Shown here: positions 61,040 to 64,000 of the stretch, one piece after another | How positions within the stretch are numbered: the stretch's first letter is position 1 | Layout: each line of letters starts with the position of its first letter | NCBI RefSeq assembly: GCF_023630705.1 | Contig: NZ_JALQEM010000031.1 | Location: 186,001 to 250,000 of the forward strand | DNA: 64,000 nt | Source of the DNA: Caballeronia sp. GAFFF1 | GTDB taxonomy: Bacteria > Pseudomonadota > Gammaproteobacteria > Burkholderiales > Burkholderiaceae | Reading direction: 5' to 3' | Program-made: the position numbers and the translations under genes | Notes under the pieces: generated by a model | The model's input: only the letters and a program-made list of their open reading frames with translations | Databases searched by the model: none | Told to the model about the DNA's origin: nothing

Positions 61040-62704
61040 ATGTCCCGTTCCGTTTCCGCCTCGCAGTTGCGCACGCTCATCGCCCAACGCTCGGAACTCG
61101 CCGTGCTCGACGTGCGCGAGGAAGGCGTCTGTGCGCGCAGGCGTCTGTTTTATTCGTCCGTTGCGCCGGTGGGCCGTCTCGGCCTGCTGATCGATCGCCT
61201 CGTGCCGCGCCGCGGCACACCCATCGTTCTCGTGGATACGAACGGCGAGTACACGCCGCGCGCCGCCGCCTTGCTCGAACGCTGGGGCTATACCGACGTC
61301 GCGATCCTCGAAGGCGGCGTCGAAGGCTGGGCGCAGGAGGGCTTCGAAATTTTCTCGGGCACCAATGTGCCGGGCAAGGCATTCGGCGAAGTCATCGAGC
61401 ACACGCTGCGCACGCCTAACATCGACGCCTTGACGCTGAAGGCCCGCCAGGATGCCGGCGACGATCTCGTCGTGCTCGACTCGCGTCCGTTCGGCGAATT
61501 CAACACGATGAGCATTCCGGGCGGCATTGATTGCGCGGGCGCGGAGCTCGTCTATCGCGCGCTCGCTGCCGTGCCGTCGCCAGATACGCTGATCGTCGTG
61601 AACTGCGCGGGCCGCACGCGCAGCATCCTCGGCGCGCAGTCGCTGATCAACGCCGGCGTGCCGAACCCCGTCGCCGCGCTCACGGGCGGCTCGATGTCGT
61701 GGCTGCTCGAAGGCCTCGAACTCGCACACGGCGAGATCCGCACCGCGCCGCGCCCCGAAGGCCAGGCGCTCGCGACCGCGCGCGAACTCGCCGCCGCAGC
61801 CGCGCGCCGCGCGCATGTGCCGGTCATCGACCGCGACACGCTCGCCGCTCTCGAGCGCGAAAGTGGCGAACGCACGCTGTATCGCTTCGACGTGCGCGAT
61901 CCCCTTGAATACGAAGCAGGTCATCCGGCAGGCTGGCAAAGCGCGCCCGGCGGACAGCTCGTGCAGGCGACCGACGAATACGTCGGCACCCTGCATGCGC
62001 GCGTGGTGCTGCGCGACGACGACGGCGTGCGCGCGCGCATGACGGCGTCGTGGCTCAAGCAACTCGGCTATCTCGATGTCCGCGTGCTCGATGATGCCGC
62101 GAGCGCATCGCTCGTCGCCGAGCACGTCGAAGCCGGTGCGCAGCCCGTGCGCGTGCGTCCGCACGGAGGGCGAACACGCTGGATAGAAGCCGATGCGTTG
62201 TTGCGCGAAATCGAAGCCGACGCGGTCCAGACCATCGACATCGACAGCAGCCTCGCGTTCCGCCGCGCCCATGTGAAGGGCGCCCGTTTCGTCGCGGCGA
62301 GCGCGGTGCCCGCGCACCTGCACGATCTGCCGCGCGACACGCCCATCGTGCTCACGTCCGAAGACGGCGTGCTCGCGGGGATCGTCGCGGCGGAAATCGC
62401 GCAGACGCGCAGCGACGTGTCCGCGCTCATCGGCGGCACGCGACGCTGGCTTGCGCTCGGGCTGCCGCAGGACGCGGGCGACGCCCACAACCTGACCGGC
62501 GACGACGATGCGTGGTACAGCCCGTATCACGCACAGGCGGACCAGGTCGCCGCGCAGATGAACGCCTATCTCGCGTGGGAACTGCAACTGGTCGAACAGG
62601 TAGATCGCGATGCGATCGCGTCCATCGACGTGGTCGATTTCGGAACGTCCACCGCGCGCCGCAGCCGCGACCGGCTCGCCGACATCGCGGGGCGTGCGGC
62701 ATGA
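61040..62704 (+). CDS. Four-domain rhodanese protein 3
   Basis: A 554-residue third paralogue with the same four tandem domains. C189 in the NCAGRTR loop of domain 2 is the only active-site cysteine; domains 1 (VDTNGEY), 3 (RDDDGVR) and 4 (TSEDGVL) lack one. The C-terminal helix (AYLAWELQLVEQV) is shared, with an extra 25-residue basic tail. Its stop overlaps the start of the next monooxygenase (ATGA), so sulfur relay and monooxygenase are translationally coupled. The start is the ATG at 61040; the open frame upstream is a shadow of the SDR gene. Confidence 0.92.
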   Translation: MSRSVSASQLRTLIAQRSELAVLDVREEGVCARRRLFYSSVAPVGRLGLLIDRLVPRRGTPIVLVDTNGEYTPRAAALLERWGYTDVAILEGGVEGWAQEGFEIFSGTNVPGKAFGEVIEHTLRTPNIDALTLKARQDAGDDLVVLDSRPFGEFNTMSIPGGIDCAGAELVYRALAAVPSPDTLIVVNCAGRTRSILGAQSLINAGVPNPVAALTGGSMSWLLEGLELAHGEIRTAPRPEGQALATARELAAAAARRAHVPVIDRDTLAALERESGERTLYRFDVRDPLEYEAGHPAGWQSAPGGQLVQATDEYVGTLHARVVLRDDDGVRARMTASWLKQLGYLDVRVLDDAASASLVAEHVEAGAQPVRVRPHGGRTRWIEADALLREIEADAVQTIDIDSSLAFRRAHVKGARFVAASAVPAHLHDLPRDTPIVLTSEDGVLAGIVAAEIAQTRSDVSALIGGTRRWLALGLPQDAGDAHNLTGDDDAWYSPYHAQADQVAAQMNAYLAWELQLVEQVDRDAIASIDVVDFGTSTARRSRDRLADIAGRAA

Positions 62705-63894
62705 ACCCGGCGTTCGACGGCGCATCGGGCCCGGCTGACATCGAAGGCAGCCCGCTGCACGCGGCGTTCCGGCAGCCGCTGATCCTCGGCCTCTTCCTGC
62801 CGATCCAGAACGGCGGCTGGTCCATTTCAACGCTGCCGCGCAGCACCGACTGGCGTTTCGACTATAACGCGCGCTTGACGAAGCAGGCGGAAGCGCTCGG
62901 CTTCGATCTCGTCTTTGGGCTCGCGCAATGGCTCGGCAAAAACGGGCACGGCGGCCAGATGAAGTATCGCGAGCAGTCGCTCGATGCATTCATCGCGACG
63001 AGTGCTCTCGCCGCGATGACCGAGCGCATCATGCTGATCTCGACAGTGCATGCGCTCTACGGGCCGTGGCATCCGCTGCATCTCGCGAAGTTCGGCGCGA
63101 CGCTCGATCACATCTCGAACGGGCGCTGGGGCATCAATCTCGTGACCGGCCACGTCTCGACCGAATGGGCGATGTTCGGCCAGCCGATGATCGAGCACGA
63201 CGAGCGCTATGCGCGCGCGGCGGAATTCGTCGCCGTGCTCGACACGCTATGGCGCAGCGACGCAAATCTGACGATCCGCACGCCGCGCTGGCAACTCGAC
63301 GATGCCTTCGTCAGCCCGCGGCCGCGCTTTCGCCGTCCGGTGCTCGTGAATGCGACGGGCTCGGATGCCGGCATCGACTATGCGGTGCGTCATTCAGACC
63401 TCGTGTTCATTACGAGTCCGGCGGGCGCCGATTTCGACGATGCCATCGGCGCCTTGCCCGCGCATACCGCGAAGATTCGCGAAGGCGCGGCGCGCGTCGA
63501 ACGGCGCGTACGCACGCTGATTAACCCGACGATCGTGTGCCGTCCGACCGAGCGCGAGGCGTGGGCGTACCGCGACGCCATCGTCGCGCACGCCGATGAA
63601 GGCGCGCTCGACGGCTTCGTCGGGCAAGGCAGCCGCAGCGACGCGAAAGCGTGGGCGAACCACAAGCGCGAGCAGCGCATCCTCGGCGGCAATCTGCATC
63701 TGATCGGTTCGCCCGAGCAGATCGTCGACAAGCTGGTCGCGCTCAAACGCGCCGGCTGCGACGGCGTGCAATTGACCTTTTTCGACTTCGAACCCGACCT
63801 CGCGTATTTCGGTGAAGCGGTGCTGCCCTTGCTCGTCGAAGCAGGACTGCGCCGCGACTTGGCCGGATCCGACTCTCTTCATACGACGACATGA
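62701..63894 (+). CDS. Luciferase-like flavin monooxygenase (RutA/SfnG-like)
   Basis: A 397-residue LLM enzyme. FLPIQNGGWSISTLP near the N-terminus, LDHISNGRWGINLVTGHVSTEW near residue 140 and HDERYARAAEFV resemble the pyrimidine oxygenase RutA and the dimethylsulfone monooxygenase SfnG. It would use FMNH2 and oxygen to cleave a C-S or C-N bond. The first 25 residues (NPAFDGASGPADIEGS) are an unmatched leader. It is coupled by an ATGA overlap to the rhodanese upstream and to the monooxygenase downstream. Confidence 0.9.
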   Translation: MNPAFDGASGPADIEGSPLHAAFRQPLILGLFLPIQNGGWSISTLPRSTDWRFDYNARLTKQAEALGFDLVFGLAQWLGKNGHGGQMKYREQSLDAFIATSALAAMTERIMLISTVHALYGPWHPLHLAKFGATLDHISNGRWGINLVTGHVSTEWAMFGQPMIEHDERYARAAEFVAVLDTLWRSDANLTIRTPRWQLDDAFVSPRPRFRRPVLVNATGSDAGIDYAVRHSDLVFITSPAGADFDDAIGALPAHTAKIREGAARVERRVRTLINPTIVCRPTEREAWAYRDAIVAHADEGALDGFVGQGSRSDAKAWANHKREQRILGGNLHLIGSPEQIVDKLVALKRAGCDGVQLTFFDFEPDLAYFGEAVLPLLVEAGLRRDLAGSDSLHTTT

Positions 63895-64000
63895 CCACCA
63901 CGGGGCCGCGGCAACTTCATCTGAACACGAACGTCACCGGCACCGGGCGGCATCCGGCGGGCTGGCGCACGCTCGACAATCCACGTTCGATCGTCGATCT
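63891..64000 (+). CDS. Luciferase-like flavin monooxygenase, N-terminal part (cut by window end)
   Basis: The ATG at 63891 overlaps the previous stop (ATGA) and begins a frame open to the end of the window, 36 residues. RQLHLNTNVTGTGRHPAGWR is typical of the N-terminus of the NtaA/DszA group of LLM monooxygenases. It would be the third such enzyme in the locus. The remainder lies outside the window. Confidence 0.75.
   Translation, partial: MTTTGPRQLHLNTNVTGTGRHPAGWRTLDNPRSIVD

Noticed and set aside
60950-62989. A 679-codon open frame on the minus strand opposite rhodanese 3
   Set aside because: Arg/Ala-rich composition without motifs; it is a mirror of the third-position GC bias of the rhodanese and neighbouring genes.
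1-64000. CRISPR arrays, tRNA or rRNA genes, prophage and intact insertion sequences
   Set aside because: I looked for regular short repeats, cloverleaf-like GTTCGAATC regions and transposase motifs (DDE blocks) and saw none. A covariance-model search would be needed to exclude a tRNA fully.

Overview
The window is about 63-65% GC, with dense, often overlapping genes and the gene families of an environmental Burkholderiaceae. A Paraburkholderia or Caballeronia-like soil or plant-associated beta-proteobacterium fits best. This rests on gene content and codon use only. I see no rRNA, tRNA, CRISPR array or intact insertion sequence. The window reads as an accessory catabolic region made of adjoining degradation modules, each with its own regulator.

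Positions 1-10986 hold an indole-3-acetic acid (auxin) catabolism cluster of the iac type. It has the end of a flavin monooxygenase (iacA), its flavin reductase (iacG), an EthD-like protein, a LysR regulator, an MFS transporter, a ferredoxin-type reductase (iacF) and a second, divergent LysR. A tight operon follows: Rieske oxygenase alpha and beta (iacC, iacD), a two-domain tautomerase, iacB-like, iacI-like, an amidase (iacH) and an SDR (iacE). Two exported esterase lipoproteins follow (11.5-15.2 kb), then a decayed class II aldolase gene.

Positions 16.6-25.1 kb, on the minus strand, hold a complete Nit1C-type nitrilase cluster, a family linked to cyanide-nitrogen assimilation. It contains nitB, nitrilase nitC, radical-SAM nitD, acetyltransferase nitE, AIR-synthase-like nitF, a glycosyltransferase, a small MSMEG_0570-type protein and the flavin oxidoreductase nitH. 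A divergent MocR-type regulator faces it across an intergenic region that carries a sigma-54-like promoter and four copies of TGC[AG]ATCA. From 25.6 to 30.2 kb there are miscellaneous metabolic and hypothetical genes.

Positions 30.5-35.8 kb form a GntR-controlled module (MFS transporter, DadA-like oxidase, 2-hydroxyacid dehydrogenase). It carries a fused scar of a deleted amino-acid ABC transporter. Positions 36.0-38.4 kb hold two alpha/beta hydrolases, one resembling fluoroacetate dehalogenase, facing a MerR regulator. Positions 38.4-46.1 kb hold an IclR-controlled hydroxyquinol/maleylacetate ring-cleavage module, with three near-identical candidate operators and no recognisable aromatic hydroxylase.

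Positions 46.4-64.0 kb are the most unusual part, a large organosulfur module. It has three paralogous four-domain rhodanese proteins, a thiol dioxygenase of the cysteine/3-mercaptopropionate family, a cystathionine beta-lyase-like enzyme, a class I aminotransferase, an ABC importer with two binding proteins, a flavoprotein, an SDR lacking its catalytic residues, and three luciferase-like flavin monooxygenases, the last cut by the window edge. My inference is that it imports sulfur-containing amino acids or related organosulfur compounds and releases and relays their sulfur as persulfide or sulfite.
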